Notes: generated by a model not told the origin, from the sequence alone. A stretch of DNA of 64,000 bases from Orychophragmus violaceus (GCA_030180135.1 CM058238.1:44667765-44731764), one strand, 5' to 3'. Positions 41,201 to 53,741 are shown, counted from the first letter of the stretch. Numbers and translations are program-made.

Positions 41201-44200
41201 GTAACACACCTAAGTAACCCTTCTAAATGACTAGAAAGACACTTTGATCTTCTAAAATGTCCTATGAGAATCCTTAACAAATCTTTTTAAACTAAATTTC
41301 TTGAAACATATGTGTCATGGATTGGAGAATTTAGGTGATGTAAGACAACTATAAATAAGTTTTTGTATGCTCCTAAAGGTAGAATGAGAAGCATGTTGTG
41401 ATGTTTTTGTTCGTTTGTAACACCGCTAAGTAACCTCCCTAAAAGACTAGAAAGAAACTTTGATTTTCTAAAAGGTCCTATGAGATCCTAAATAAAACTT
41501 TTTAACCAAAACTTCTTGAAACATATATGTCATGGATTGGTGAATTTCGGTGAAGTAAGACAACAATAAGTAAGTTTTTGTATGCTTCTAAAGGTAGAAT
41601 TAGAAGCATTTTATACAAGTTTATGTTCGTTTGTAACACCCCTAAGTAACCCTTCTAAGAGACTAGGAAGAAACTTTGATCTTCGAAAAGTTCCTATGAG
41701 AATCCTAAATAAAACATTTTAACCAAAATATCTTGAAACATATATATCATGGATTGGAGAATTTAGGTGAGGTAGGACAACTATAAGTAAGTTTTTGTAT
41801 GCTCCTAAAGGTAGAATTAGAAGCATTTTATACAAGTTTATGTTCGTTTGTAACACCCCTAAGTAACCCTTCTAAGAGACTAGAAAGAAACTTTGATCTT
41901 CGAAAAGTTCCTATGAGAATCCTAAATAAAACATTTTAACCAAAATATCTTGAAACATATATGTCATGGATTGGAGAATTTAGGTGAGGTAGGACAACTA
42001 TAAGTAAGTTTTTGTATGCTCCTAAAGGTTGAATATGAAGCATTTTATACAAGTTTATGTTCGTTTGTAACACACCTAAGTAATCCTTCTAAATGACTAG
42101 AAAGACACTTTGATCTTCTAAAATGTCCTATGAGAATCCTTAACAAAACTTTTTAAACTAAATTTCTTGATACATATGTGTCATGGATTGGAGAATTTAG
42201 GTGATGTAAGACAACTTTAAATAAGTTTTTGTATGCTCCTAAAGGTAGAATGAGAAGCATGTTGTAATATTTTTGTTCGTTTGTAACACCACTAAGTAAC
42301 CTCTCTAAAAGACTAGAAAGAAACTTTGATCTTCTAAAAGGTCCTATGAGATCCAAAATAAAACTTTTTAACCAAAACTTCTTGAAACATATATGTCATG
42401 GATTGGTGAATTTCGGTGAAGTAAGACAACAATAAGTAAGTTTTTGTATGCTTCTAAAGGTAGAATTAGAAGCATTTTATACAAGTTTATGTTCGTTTGT
42501 AACACCCCTAAGTAACCCTTCTAACAGACTAGGAAGAAACTTTGATCTTCGAAAAGTTCCTATGAGAATCCTAAATAAAACATTTTAACCAAAATATCTT
42601 GAAACATATATATCATGGATTGGAGAATTTAGGTGAGGTAGGACAACTATAAGTAAGTTTTTGTATGCTCCTAAAGGTAGAATTAGAAGCATTTTATACA
42701 AGTTTATGTTCGTTTGTAACACCCCTAAGTAACCCTTCTAAGAGACTAGAAAGAAACTTTGATCTTCGAAAAGTTCCTATGAGAATCCTAAATAAAACAT
42801 TTTAACCAAAATATCTTGAAACATATATGTCATGGATTGGAGAATTTAGGTGAGGTAGGACAACTATAAGTAAGTTTTTGTATGCTCCTAAAGGTAGAAT
42901 GAGAAGCATTTTATACAAGTTTATGTTCGTTTGTAACATACCTAAGTAACCCTTCTAAATGACTAGAAAGACACTTTGATCTTCTAAAATGTCCTATGAG
43001 AATCCTTAACAAAACTTTTTAAACTAAATTTCTTGATACATATGTGTCATGGATTTGAGAATTTAGGTGATGTAAGACAACTATAAATAAGTTTTTGTAT
43101 GCTCCTAAAGGTAGAATGAGAAGCATGTTGTGATGTTTTTGTTCGTTTGTAACACCACTAAGTAACCTCCCTAAAAGACTAGAAAGAAACTTTGATTTTC
43201 TAAAAGGTCCTATGAGATCCTAAATAAAACTTTTTAACCAAAACTTCTTGAAACATATATGTCATGGATTGGTGAATTTCGGTGAAGTAAGACAACAATA
43301 AGTAAGTTTTTGTATGCTTCTAAAGGTAGAATTAGAAGCATTTTATACAAGTTTATGTTCGTTTGTAACACCCCTAAGTAACCCTTCTAAGAGACTAGGA
43401 AGAAACTTTGATCTTCGAAAAGTTCCTATGAGAATCCTAAATAAAACATTTTAACCAAAATATCTTGAAACATATATATCATGGATTGGAGAATTTAGGT
43501 GAGGTAGGACAACTATAAGTAAGTTTTTGTATGTTCCTAAAGATAGAATTAGAATCATTTTATACAAGTTTGTGTTCGTTTGTAACACCCCTAAGTAACC
43601 CTTCTAAGAGACTAGGAAGAAACTTTGATCTTCGAAAAGTTCCTATGAGAATCCTAAATAAAACATTTTAACCAAAATATCTTGAAACATATATGTCATG
43701 GATTGGAGAATTTAGGTGAGGTAGGACAACTATAAGTAAGTTTTTGTATGCTCCTAAAGGTTGAATATGAAGCATTTTATACAAGTTTATGTTCGTTTGT
43801 AACACACCTAAGTAACCCTTCTAAATGACTAGAAAGACACTTTGATCTTCTAAAATGTCCTATGAGAATCCTTAACAAATCTTTTTAAACTAAATTTCTT
43901 GAAACATATGTGTCATGGATTGGAGAATTTAGGTGATGTAAGACAACTATAAATAAGTTTTTGTATGCTCCTAAAGGTAGAATGAGAAGCATGTTGTGAT
44001 GTTTTTGTTCGTTTGTAACACCACTAAGTAACCTCCCTAAAAGACTAGAAAGAAACTTTGATTTTCTAAAAGGTCCTATGAGATCCTAAATAAAACTTTT
44101 TAACCAAAACTTCTTGAAACATATATGTCATAGATTGGTGAATTTCGGTGAAGTAAGACAACAATAAGTAAGTTTTTGTATGCTTCTAAAGGTAAAATTA

Positions 44201-45303
44201 GAAGCATTTTATACAAGTTTATGTTCGTTTGTAACACCCCTAAGTAACCCTTCTAAGAGACTAGGAAGAAACTTTGATCTTCGAAAAGTTCCTATGAGAA
44301 TCCTAAATAAAACATTTTAACCAAAATATCTTGAAACATATATATCATGGATTGGAGAATTTAGGTGAGGTAGGACAACTATAAGTAAGTTTTTGTATGC
44401 TCCTAAAGGTAGAATTAGAAGCATTTTATACAAGTTTATGTTCGTTTGTAACACCCCTAAGTAACCCTTCTAAGAGACTAGAAAGAAACTTTGATCTTCG
44501 AAAAGTTCCTATGAGAATCCTAAATAAAACATTTTAACCAAAATATCTTGAAACATATATGTCATGGATTGGAGAATTTAGGTGAGGTAGGACAACTATA
44601 AGTAAGTTTTTGTATGCTCCTAAAGGTAGAATGAGAAGCATTTTATACAAGTTTATGTTCGTTTGTAACATACCTAAGTAACCCTTCTAAATGACTAGAA
44701 AGACACTTTGATCTTCTAAAATGTCCTATGAGAATCCTTAACAAAACTTTTTAAACTAAATTTCTTGATACATATGTGTCATGGATTTGAGAATTTAGGT
44801 GATGTAAGACAACTATAAATAAGTTTTTGTATGCTCCTAAAGGTAGAATGAGAAGCATGTTGTGATGTTTTTGTTCGTTTGTAACACCACTAAGTAACCT
44901 CCCTAAAAGACTAGAAAGAAACTTTGATTTTCTAAAAGGTCCTATGAGATCCTAAATAAAACTTTTTAACCAAAACTTCTTGAAACATATATGTCATGGA
45001 TTGGTGAATTTCGGTGAAGTAAGACAACAATAAGTAAGTTTTTGTATGCTTCTAAAGGTAGAATTAGAAGCATTTTATACAAGTTTATGTTCGTTTGTAA
45101 CACCCCTAAGTAACCCTTCTAAGAGACTAGGAAGAAACTTTGATCTTCGAAAAGTTCCTATGAGAATCCTAAATAAAACATTTTAACCAAAATATCTTGA
45201 AACATATATATCATGGATTGGAGAATTTAGGTGAGGTAGGACAACTATAAGTAAGTTTTTGTATGCTCCTAAAGATAGAATTAGAATCATTTTATACAAG
45301 TTT
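35045..45303 (+). repeat. 5196-bp super-repeat (6 HORs), two copies
   Basis: Rare variants recur exactly 5196 bp apart: CACCGCTAAG near 36228 and 41424, CTAACAGACT at 37325 and 42521, ATGTTCCTAAAG at 38335 and 43531, and GGTAAAATT at 38995 and 44191. Copy 1 is about 35045-40240 and copy 2 about 40241-45303. They stop matching where D carries TTTGTGTTCG (about 45300). Confidence 0.85.
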
Positions 45304-46485
45304 GTGTTCGTTTGTAACACCCCTAAGTAACCCTTCTAAGAGACTAGGAAGAAACTTTGATCTTCGAAAAGTTCCTATGAGAATCCTAAATAAAACATTT
45401 TAACCAAAATATCTTGAAACATATATGTCATGGATTGGAGAATTTAGGTGAGGTAGGACAACTATAAGTAAGTTTTTGTATGCTCCTAAAGGTTGAATAT
45501 GAAGCATTTTATACAAGTTTATGTTCGTTTGTAACACACCTAAGTAACCCTTCTAAATGACTAGAAAGACACTTTGATCTTCTAAAATGTCCTATGAGAA
45601 TCCTTAACAAATCTTTTTAAACTAAATTTCTTGAAACATATGTGTCATGGATTGGAGAATTTAGGTGATGTAAGACAACTATAAATAAGTTTTTGTATGC
45701 TCCTAAAGGTAGAATGAGAAGCATGTTGTGATGTTTTTGTTCGTTTGTAACACCACTAAGTAACCTCCCTAAAAGACTAGAAAGAAACTTTGATTTTCTA
45801 AAAGGTCCTATGAGATCCTAAATAAAACTTTTTAACCAAAACTTCTTGAAACATATATGTCATGGATTGGTGAATTTCGGTGAAGTAAGACAACAATAAG
45901 TAAGTTTTTGTATGCTCATAAAGGTAGAATTAGAAGCATTTTATACAAGTTTATGTTCGTTTGTAACACCCCTAAGTAACCCTTCTAAGAGACTAGGAAG
46001 AAACTTTGATCTTCGAAAAGTTCCTATGAGAATCCTAAATAAAACATTTTAACCAAAATATCTTGAAACATATATATCATGGATTGGAGAATTTAGGTGA
46101 GGTAGGACAACTATAAGTAAGTTTTTGTATGCTCCTAAAGATAGAATTAGAATCATTTTATACAAGTTTATGTTCGTTTGTAACACCCCTAAGTAACCCT
46201 TCTGAGAGACTAGGAAGAAACTTTGATCTTCGAAAAGTTCCTATGAGAATCCTAAATAAAACATTTTAACCAAAATATCTTGAAACATATATGTCATGGA
46301 TTGGAGAATTTAGGTGAGGTAGGACAACTATAAGTAAGTTTTTGTATGCTCCTAAAGGTTGAATATGAAGCATTTTATACAAGTTTATGTTCGTTTGTAA
46401 CAAACCTAAGTAACCCTTCTAAATGACTAGAAAGACACTTTGATCTTCTAAAATGTCCTATGAGAATCCTTAACAAATCTTTTTA

Positions 46486-46916
46486 AACTAAATTTCTTGA
46501 AACATATGTGTCATGGATTGGAGAATTTAGGTGATGTAAGACAACTATAAATAAGTTTTTGTATGCTCCTAAAGGTAGAATGAGAAGCATGTTGTGATGT
46601 TTTTGTTCGTTTGTAACACCACTAAGTAACCTCCCTAAAAGACTAGAAAGAAACTTTGATTTTCTAAAAGGTCCTATGAGATCCTAAATAAAACATTTTA
46701 ACCAAAATATCTTGAAACATATATATCATGGATTGGAGAATTTAGGTGAGGTAGGACAACTATAAGTAAGTTTTTGTATGCTCCTAAAGATAGAATTAGA
46801 ATCATTTTATACAAGTTTATGTTCGTTTGTAACACCCCTAAGTAACCCTTCTAAGAGACTAGGAAGAAACTTTGATCTTCGAAAAGTTCCTATGAGAATC
46901 CTAAATAAAACATTTT
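46486..46916 (+). repeat. HOR slip: monomer C missing (A-B-D)
   Basis: B at 46486-46699 is followed directly by D at 46700. The B tail has been changed to the C/D type (AAAACATTTTAACC), so the exchange joined the tail of a B to the tail of a C. Confidence 0.88.
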
Positions 46917-47329
46917 AACCAAAATATCTTGAAACATATATGTCATGGATTGGAGAATTTAGGTGAGGTAGGACAACTATAAGTAAGTTTTTGTATGCTC
47001 CTAAAGGTTGAATATGAAGCATTTTATACAAGTTTATGTTCGTTTGTAACACACCTAAGTAACCCTTCTAAATGACTAGAAAGACACTTTGATCTTCTAA
47101 AATGTCCTATGAGAATCCTTAACAAATCTTTTTAAACTAAATTTCTTGAAACATATGTGTCATGGATTGGAGAATTTAGGTGATGTAAGACAACTATAAA
47201 TAAGTTTTTGTATGCTCCTAAAGGTAGAATGAGAAGCATGTTGTGATGTTTTTGTTCGTTTGTAACACCACTAAGTAACCTCCCTAAAAGACTAGAAAGA
47301 AACTTTGATTTTCTAAAAGGTCCTATGAG

Positions 47330-47352
47330 ATCCTAAATAAAACTTCTTGAAA
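47330..47352 (+). repeat. 14-bp deletion at a B/C monomer junction
   Basis: The normal junction contains AAAACT twice, 14 bp apart. Here only one copy remains (AAATAAAACTTCTTG), as expected for slippage or microhomology-mediated loss. The following C also carries the TCATAGATTGG and GGTAAAATT variants. Confidence 0.88.
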
Positions 47353-47690
47353 CATATATGTCATAGATTGGTGAATTTCGGTGAAGTAAGACAACAATAA
47401 GTAAGTTTTTGTATGCTTCTAAAGGTAAAATTAGAAGCATTTTATACAAGTTTATGTTCGTTTGTAACACCCCTAAGTAACCCTTCTAAGAGACTAGGAA
47501 GAAACTTTGATCTTCGAAAAGTTCCTATGAGAATCCTAAATAAAACATTTTAACCAAAATATCTTGAAACATATATATCATGGATTGGAGAATTTAGGTG
47601 AGGTAGGACAACTATAAGTAAGTTTTTGTATGCTCCTAAAGGTAGAATTAGAAGCATTTTATACAAGTTTATGTTCGTTTGTAACACCCC

Positions 47691-47695
47691 TAAGT
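47691..47695. other. Left target-site duplication of E2 (TAAGT)
   Basis: TAAGT is repeated at 57800-57804. Removing E2 plus one copy restores the normal D monomer sequence CCCCTAAGTAACCC. Confidence 0.95.
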
Positions 47696-48133
47696 TGAGA
47701 GATTTAGAGTGTAAACATTAGAAGAATTAGGGTTCTTGAGTCATGGTTGCGGTTTTAGAGAGATGAGAGAATGAGAGACTCAAAAACTTGTTATTTCACT
47801 TAAGGGTTTACATGCTCTTATATAGGAGAGAGCTACAGCAATTGTTTAACCTAAAAATGAAAGAGGACAAATGAGCATATGGACAAAGCCTGCTCTGAAC
47901 CGTGGCAGGAGAGAGAGAGAGAGTGTGGTCCCCCTTTTGTGGTCCTCACAGCCGGCTCCTCTTCTACCTCCAACGGTCATCTTCTTTTGTTTGATCCAAG
48001 GTTAAACTTGATGAGTCTTGGCGCCTTATGAGCATACAAATAAACCCCAACTTTGCACATTCACAAATGTGCAAGACTTGTGCATTTTATGATAAAGCAC
48101 AGCCTTAACACATTTGTTCAATCATGATCAATA
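47696..48133 (-). repeat. E2 3' LTR, 438 bp
   Basis: It begins TGAGAGATTT and ends GATCAATA on the plus strand. I found no difference from 57362-57799. It carries GTGCAAAGTTGGGG in element sense at 48045-48058. Confidence 0.96.
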
Positions 48134-48145
48134 CTCCCCCTCAAG
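48134..48145 (-). other. E2 polypurine tract
   Basis: Element-sense CTTGAGGGGGAG lies directly against the 3' LTR and is identical to that of E1. Strong E1/E2 identity starts exactly here and continues into the coding region, while the adjoining LTRs differ. Confidence 0.92.
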
Positions 48146-48209
48146 TTCAGACTTTGGAATCACCCTAAAGACTGAACTTGGAATGATCATGGCAACACCT
48201 CATTAAAAA

Positions 48210-48250
48210 CCTTGATGTGGAAAACCACTTGGGACAAAACCACATCAAGG
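48210..48250 (-). other. E2 conserved 3' hairpin
   Basis: The 11-bp stem and 19-nt loop are the same as in E1: CCTTGATGTGG at 48210-48220 and CCACATCAAGG at 48240-48250. Confidence 0.8.
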
Positions 48251-48285
48251 GAAAAAGAGTATGCTGCTCATGAATCAGGAGAGTT

Positions 48286-51200
48286 CTAATCATGGATCGC
48301 CACCAGCCCTAGTTTGCCAAAGACATGAGTGCAAACTTTAAGACTAGCAGCCTTGGTGAAGATGTCTGCAAGCTGATCTTCACTCTTTGTGTAACAAGGC
48401 AGAATGGTTCCATCTTCAATCTTCTCCCTCACCTTGTGACAATCAATCTCAATGTGTTTTGTCCTTTCATGAAACACTGAGTTGGTTGCAATGTGAATAG
48501 CAGCCTGGTTGTCACAATGGAAGGTGATTGGACTTGATTGTTCTATGCCAAAGTCCTTAAGCAAAGCCTTCAGCCATGTTAACTCGGTTGCAAGCTTCCT
48601 CATGGCTCTATACTCAGCTTCAGCACTAGAACAAGATACCACCTTCTGCTTCTTTGTCTTCCAAGTCACCAAGTTGCCTCCAATGAAGGTGCAATAACCG
48701 GTTGTTGATCTTCTGTCACTCTTATCCCCAGCCCAATCTGCATCACAATAGCCAACAATCTCTGTGCTATCATTCTTACCCATCCAAATACCTTGTTCAG
48801 TTGATCCTTTGAGATATCTGAGTATCCTCTGAATCAAACTCCAATGATACACTGTGGGTGATTGCATATGTTGGCTAACTTGATTCACAGCAAAACACAA
48901 GTCTGGTCTTGTGAGAGTGAGATAGATAAGCTTCCCAACCAGCCTCCTGTACAATGAGACATCCTCGAACTTGACTTCATCTGATTTCTCCCCCTTTCTA
49001 TTGACTTGGTAGCCATCTTCAAGAGGAGTCTTTGCAATCTTGCAATCAAGCATACTTGTTTCTGTCAACAAGTCTTTAACATACTTCCTTTGGGACAGAA
49101 ACAATCCATCATTGAATCTGCAAACTTCAATGCCCAAGAAGTACTTCAACTCTCCAAGGTCTTTAATATCAAAGGAACTCTTGAGATAATCCTTTGTAGA
49201 CTGAATCCCATCATTATCACTTCCTGTGATAATCAAATCATCCACATAGATCAGAACCACCACCACTCCTTGAGCACTTTGAAGTGTGAACAATGTGTGA
49301 TCAGATTGAGACTTCTTGAAACCATGGTCCATGAGAGTATGACTAAGCTTATGGTACCATGCCCTTGGTGATTGCTTCAGACCATAAATTGCCCTTCTCA
49401 GCCTCAAAACTTCACCATCTTTACACAAGTGCTTCAAACCTGGTGGTGGAGTCATATACACTTCCTCTTCAAGTTCACCTTGTAGAAAAGCATTCTTCAC
49501 ATCCATTTGCCATAGATTCCATGAGAGGTTTGTAGCTAAGCTCAATGTGACTCTCACTGTGTGAAGTTTAGCCACTGGTGCAAAGGTATCTGTATAGTCC
49601 TCTCCATAGGTTTGAGTGAATCCCCTTGCTACTAGCCTTGCCTTGTACCTCTCTATGTCTCCATTGCTTTTATACTTGATTGTGAAGACCCATTTAGAGC
49701 TAACAGTCTTCTTCTTTTTCGGCAGCTTCTCTACAATCCAAGTGTGGTTCCTTTCCATAGCTTCTTTCTCATCCTTTACTGCATCCATCCAAACCTTGAT
49801 ACCCTCAGCCTCTTCATAAGTCTTAGGCACTTGGTTTAGCTCAATCTTTCCAAGAAAGGCCTTGTGACTAGATGGTAGTAAGTCAATAGAACAAGTAGAC
49901 TGACTAGGATGAACTACTGCTTGGTTGTTGTAGTAGACTCTTGTCTTCATCCATTCTGATGGATCTTTCTTTTCCCTTGTGCTTCTCCTGAGTTGCTGAA
50001 CCTGTTGATTAACCACCTCCTCATTACCCACTGCCTCTTGATAAACTATCTCATCCTCATCCATATCCAAGTCCACTTGGTTCTGATCTTGAGGTAGAGT
50101 GTCTTCTTGAGCTTCAGCCGGTTCATGTGTGTGTGTTTCTGGTTCAGTATCCTCTTGTTGAGCTTCTTGGGTAGTTGTTTCATGCTTCTCTGGCCGTGGG
50201 GTGTCATTACCCAAGTGATCCAACAAGTACTTCAAACTTGTAGCCAAATCAGAAGGTGATCTTGAGAGATCTTTCAAACCTTCCCAATCCTTCTTCTCAT
50301 AGTAACTCTGCCCCTCAATGAACTTAACATCCCTTGAAACATAGGTCCTGTTGTTGCTTGGATCAAAACATTTGTAGCCCTTCTGAGTTGTGGAGTATCC
50401 AAGAAACATACACCTTGTGCTTTTAGCATCTAGCTTGTTCCTTTGATCCCCTGAGATATATACAAAACAAACACAACCAAACACACGTAAGTGTTCAATA
50501 AATGGTTTGGCTTTGTTCAATACCTCATATGGTGAAATGTCTTGAAGGACTCTAGTTGGGATCCTGTTGATGAGATAACATGCTGCCAACACTGTATCTC
50601 CCCAAAACCTCTTAGGAACATTGGTGTGGAACATCATAGACCTAGCAACTTCCATGAGATGTCTATTCTTCCTTTCAGCCACACCATTTTGTTGAGGAGT
50701 GTGGGGACAGCTTGTTTGATGAAGGATCCCACACGTGTTCAAGTGAGCTTTGAATCTTTGGCTTGTATACTCTCCTCCATTATCAGACCTAAACACTTTG
50801 ATCTTGGCATTAAACTGATTAGTAACATAGTTTTGGAAATTCAAAAATGCATCAAACACCCTATCTTTAGATGGCAGCAATGTTACCCAAGTATATTTTG
50901 ATTTTTCATCTATGAAGGTCACAAAATACTTGTTTCTATCCCTAGACAGACAAGGTGAAGTCCAAACATCAGAGTGCACAAGATCAAAGCAATGTTCATA
51001 AATAGTAGTTGACTTAGGAAAGATAGTTCTACAATGTTTGCCAAGAATACAAGCTTCACAAGTTGAATGATCAAAGCTAACATTAGGCAACATTAAGTTC
51101 AAAGCACGAGCATGAGGGTGTCCTAGTCTAGCATGCCATAGGACATTTTGATTGAAAGAAAAACAGGATTTAAAAGCTAATGAATCCGAGTTGCTTGGAG

Positions 51201-51404
51201 AAGTGTCTTCAAGGAGGTAAAGCTCATCTTGTGTACCACCTCTTCCAATAACCTTTCCATTCTTAATATCCTGAAAACAAACATCATTAGGCCCAAAGAT
51301 AACATTGCAATTCAAGTCTTTGGTGATCCTCTTAACCGACAGCAAGTTGGATTTAAACTTAGGAACATAGAATGCATCACTTTCCTTGTTAAATAACCTC
51401 AACT
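48286..51404 (-). pseudogene. E2 gag-pol, 3' part (integrase, RT, RNase H), split by E4
   Basis: This is the downstream 1038 codons of the E2 polyprotein, corresponding to E1 residues 379-1416. It keeps the integrase HHCC and DDE residues, the YVDD reverse transcriptase box and RNase H motifs, with about 22 amino-acid differences from E1. It has no start codon of its own: the first codon at 51400-51402 is TTG, the leucine of the original frame, inside the TSD. The piece is open to its natural stop at 48286-48288. The only damage is the E4 insertion, so the break is recent. Confidence 0.95.
51400..51404. other. Left target-site duplication of E4 (CAACT)
   Basis: CAACT at 51400-51404 and 55923-55927 flanks E4 within E2 coding sequence. 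The homologous E1 site has a single CTCAACTTTCC. Confidence 0.93.
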
Positions 51405-51546
51405 TATTAGAGAGAATGATGAAATGGAGGAGGAGAGGCTGAAGTCATGAAGACAAAGCCGAGCCTCATTCCTTGAAGAAGCCTTGGTGTTGAGAACAAG
51501 CAAGCAAAGCAATGCTTAAGTGAGCAACAAAGGCAACTATCAAGAT

Positions 51547-51687
51547 GTGCAAAGTTGGGGCACACAGACAAATGATCAATGTGCAAAGTTGGGGCAAGAT
51601 CATCATGTGCAAAGTCAGGGCCAAGTGTTGAAGTGCAAAGTTGGGACACTTATATATTCAGACAACCAAGAATGTGCAAAGTTGGGG
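51547..51687 (+). promoter_or_regulatory. Five-fold GTGCAAAGTTGGGG motif in E4 U3
   Basis: Copies lie at 51547-51560, 51581-51594, 51607-51620 (GTCAGGG variant), 51633-51646 (TTGGGA variant) and 51674-51687. The same 14-mer occurs once in the U3 of E2 and with one change in E3. Clustered copies upstream of a TATA box suggest an enhancer, but this is inference. Confidence 0.6.
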
Positions 51688-51969
51688 CCAAACAGAAGTC
51701 TGTCAAGAATCAGACTCAAGAAGAGTCACATGTGCGTTTAAGGAGGAAAGTGGTTACAAGGACAAGTCACACTCACCCTTGGGAGTGTGCACTCTCTCTC
51801 TCCAGAAGCAAGTGGCTAAGACAAGTCACTATCAAGGTGTGAACACACCCAATTCGGATCTGAACAAGAGGACAAGATCCAGCCATTCATTCAAACTTAG
51901 TTTTCCCTCCATTAAATCAATGGCTGTGATTCAAAGTCTTAGTTTATGATTTTAACCTAATTGTATGCC

Positions 51970-51977
51970 TATATAAA
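51970..51977 (+). promoter_or_regulatory. E4 LTR TATA box
   Basis: TATATAAA within GCCTATATAAAGGCC lies about 565 bp into the LTR and downstream of the motif cluster. The identical copy in the 3' LTR is at 55346-55353. Confidence 0.7.
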
Positions 51978-52546
51978 GGCCACACACGACCATTGTAAGC
52001 TTTGCTAATTCACTTTATAAAAATCAGAACTCATTTGATACAACAAACTCTTATCTCTTTCTCTATTCTTCTTGTAACAAGTTCTGCTCTTTGTCTTCAT
52101 TGTTTATACAAGTTTATACACAATGTAGACCATAAAGAGCCACGGTTATGGCTGCTTAAGGCAGCCTCTTATCATGCTTGGATAACTCTTCCATAGTTAG
52201 TCCAAGTATGATGAGAGAATCATTCATAGTTGTTCTTTAGCTTCTCTTAGTTGTTCCTTAAGCTAATTACTGATTCTCTTCCATGTTATGAGTAGACTCT
52301 CCTTGGTGAGATGTTAAGCTCTTGGAATTGTTTTCATATAGCTAAGGACTCCTTTTATACAACTAGATTAATGGCTTTCTTAAGTACAAACTAGTTGTCT
52401 TTTGTTTGAGCAGAACCGGTTGCATTACTCTTCTTTAATCTGTTTCTGTTCTTGTGTTGAGTTATGGTTCAGAGCTTCTTATGAATGTCTCATGAACCAA
52501 ACTAGATGATCAGAGCTTCCTCATGGATGCTTCTGAAATTCTAACA

Positions 52547-52558
52547 TGGTATCAGAGC
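52547..52558 (+). other. E4 primer binding site, initiator-Met tRNA
   Basis: TGGTATCAGAGC follows the 5' LTR directly. It is the same primer site as in E1 and E2. Confidence 0.93.
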
Positions 52559-52797
52559 AGCAAGTTCTTGGCTGCAAATCATTTCAAGATAGAGAGCAAA
52601 ATCTGTCTTGTTTAATCTTTTACTTCCGCAATGTTTTTCATGGACCAAGCTTCTGATTTACTTGGTTCCATGCTCTTAATGCTTGTAGCTCTCTGTTTTG
52701 AAGAGATGACAAGTTGTTGTTAAGAAATCAGAGAAGAACTAGAGCATATAGTTATGTCTTTACTTGTTACTTCTCTGGTTTGTTTGTTGCTTGTTTC

Positions 52798-52925
52798 AAA
52801 CTGAGCAAGCTCAGTCCCTGAACTTTTTGAAATGTTTATGAGTTAAACTGAGCAAGAAACTCAGTCCCTGAACCTTAAACATGTGTTTGTTTCTAAGTTA
52901 AACTAAGCTATCTTAGTCCCTGAAC
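52798..52925 (+). repeat. Degenerate triple repeat in E4
   Basis: Three units start at 52798, 52845 and 52900. Each opens AAACTGAGC or AAACTAAGC and ends in AGTCCCTGAAC. Within each unit GAGCAAG..CTCAG or AAGCTATCTTAG makes a small dyad. Confidence 0.75.
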
Positions 52926-53650
52926 TAGAAACTTATTCTCTAACATTTTATTTTCTGTGTTTCAGGTTCATTCTCCCATACTCTCATTCTACTATTCTCT
53001 GAGTTTGGTTTACATGCTCTTAATATGAGTTTATGCATTCCAAACTCACATACTCTCTATACTCTCATTCTCTGGTGCACACTCTCTTAATCTGAGTTGT
53101 GTGTCATCCCATACTCTCTATACTCTGGTTACTTCTATTTTACTCTAAAGTTTACTCCTAAAGAACTATCTTATTCTTGCACAGAAACTGAAAGCTCATT
53201 AGTCCTGATCAAACTTGTGTTGCTTGAGTGTTTTCTTGTGTTTAGGTGTTCTTAGGAGGAATGGCGAGTTGTTGGCAGTAAGGATCAGTCTTAATGGCGG
53301 TTCATGCTGATGTTTAAGTGGCTGTGTGGTTGAGGAGCTGAAGAAGTCTCCAACAAAATCAGTGAGCTCATGGAGTTGTGGATTAGCTGAAATCCTCATG
53401 GAGCATTCATCAAGATGGTGGATGTGCTTATTGTTGAAGGATCTTCCCAAGGGAGAATGGCGGTTTATACTCTGTCCATTCAAGAAGGGAGAGGCCTCGT
53501 TTGTTGTTTGTTGGTGTTAGAACCGTGGTTCAACCAAGTGGAGTAAGACCACAAGACAAGCCCAACATAGTTCAAACCAAAGAGATGGCTATGGTGGAAG
53601 ATCTAGTGGATATGCAAGCTGGTGACACGATGAATCAGCCCAACTTGTTT

Positions 53651-53741
53651 CTTGAATACTCCCTCCATAACAATGGAGAACTCAAGAATTGTTGTGATCT
53701 TTCTTCTTGAATACTCCCTCCATAATAATGGAGAACTCAAG
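53651..53741 (+). repeat. 36-bp direct duplication in E4
   Basis: CTTGAATACTCCCTCC...CTCAAG occurs at 53651-53686 and again at 53706-53741 with one change (AACAATGG versus AATAATGG). A further direct repeat, TATGCAAGCTGGTGA, is at 53611-53625 and 53786-53800. Confidence 0.85.

Larger units (their letters stand above)
15546..47695 (+). repeat. Satellite array segment 2: about 37 HOR copies
   Basis: This continues the A-B-C-D satellite in the same orientation. It resumes in monomer C right after E1 (TSD 15546-15550). A monomers fall at 15960 and then every 866 bp to 22022. After a one-monomer slip they run 22671 to 26135, then 27218 to 28950, 29854 to 34184, 35013, 35876 to 46268, and 46917. 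The slips are listed separately. The segment ends in monomer D, cut by E2 at TSD TAAGT (47691-47695). It contains no gene; the short open frames are satellite sequence. Confidence 0.97.
51405..52546 (+). repeat. E4 5' LTR, 1142 bp
   Basis: It starts TATTAGAGAG and ends TTCTAACA. U3 contains five copies of a GTGCAAAGTTGGGG-type motif (51547-51687) and a TATA box at 51970-51977. Two hairpins follow: GGCTGC/GCAGCC near 52150-52165, and ATCATGCTTGGA (52171-52182) with TCCAAGTATGAT (52201-52212). The short open frames inside are not supported as genes. Confidence 0.94.

Noticed and set aside
51400..51402. Apparent methionine start of the E2 3' fragment, and likewise of the E3 fragment at 63991
   Set aside because: The codons are TTG and GTG, ordinary leucine and valine of the interrupted or cut frame, not starts.
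51407..52196. Several 64-102 codon frames in the E4 LTR, repeated at 54783-55572
   Set aside because: They appear twice because the LTRs are identical. They overlap each other in several frames and have no recognisable motif.
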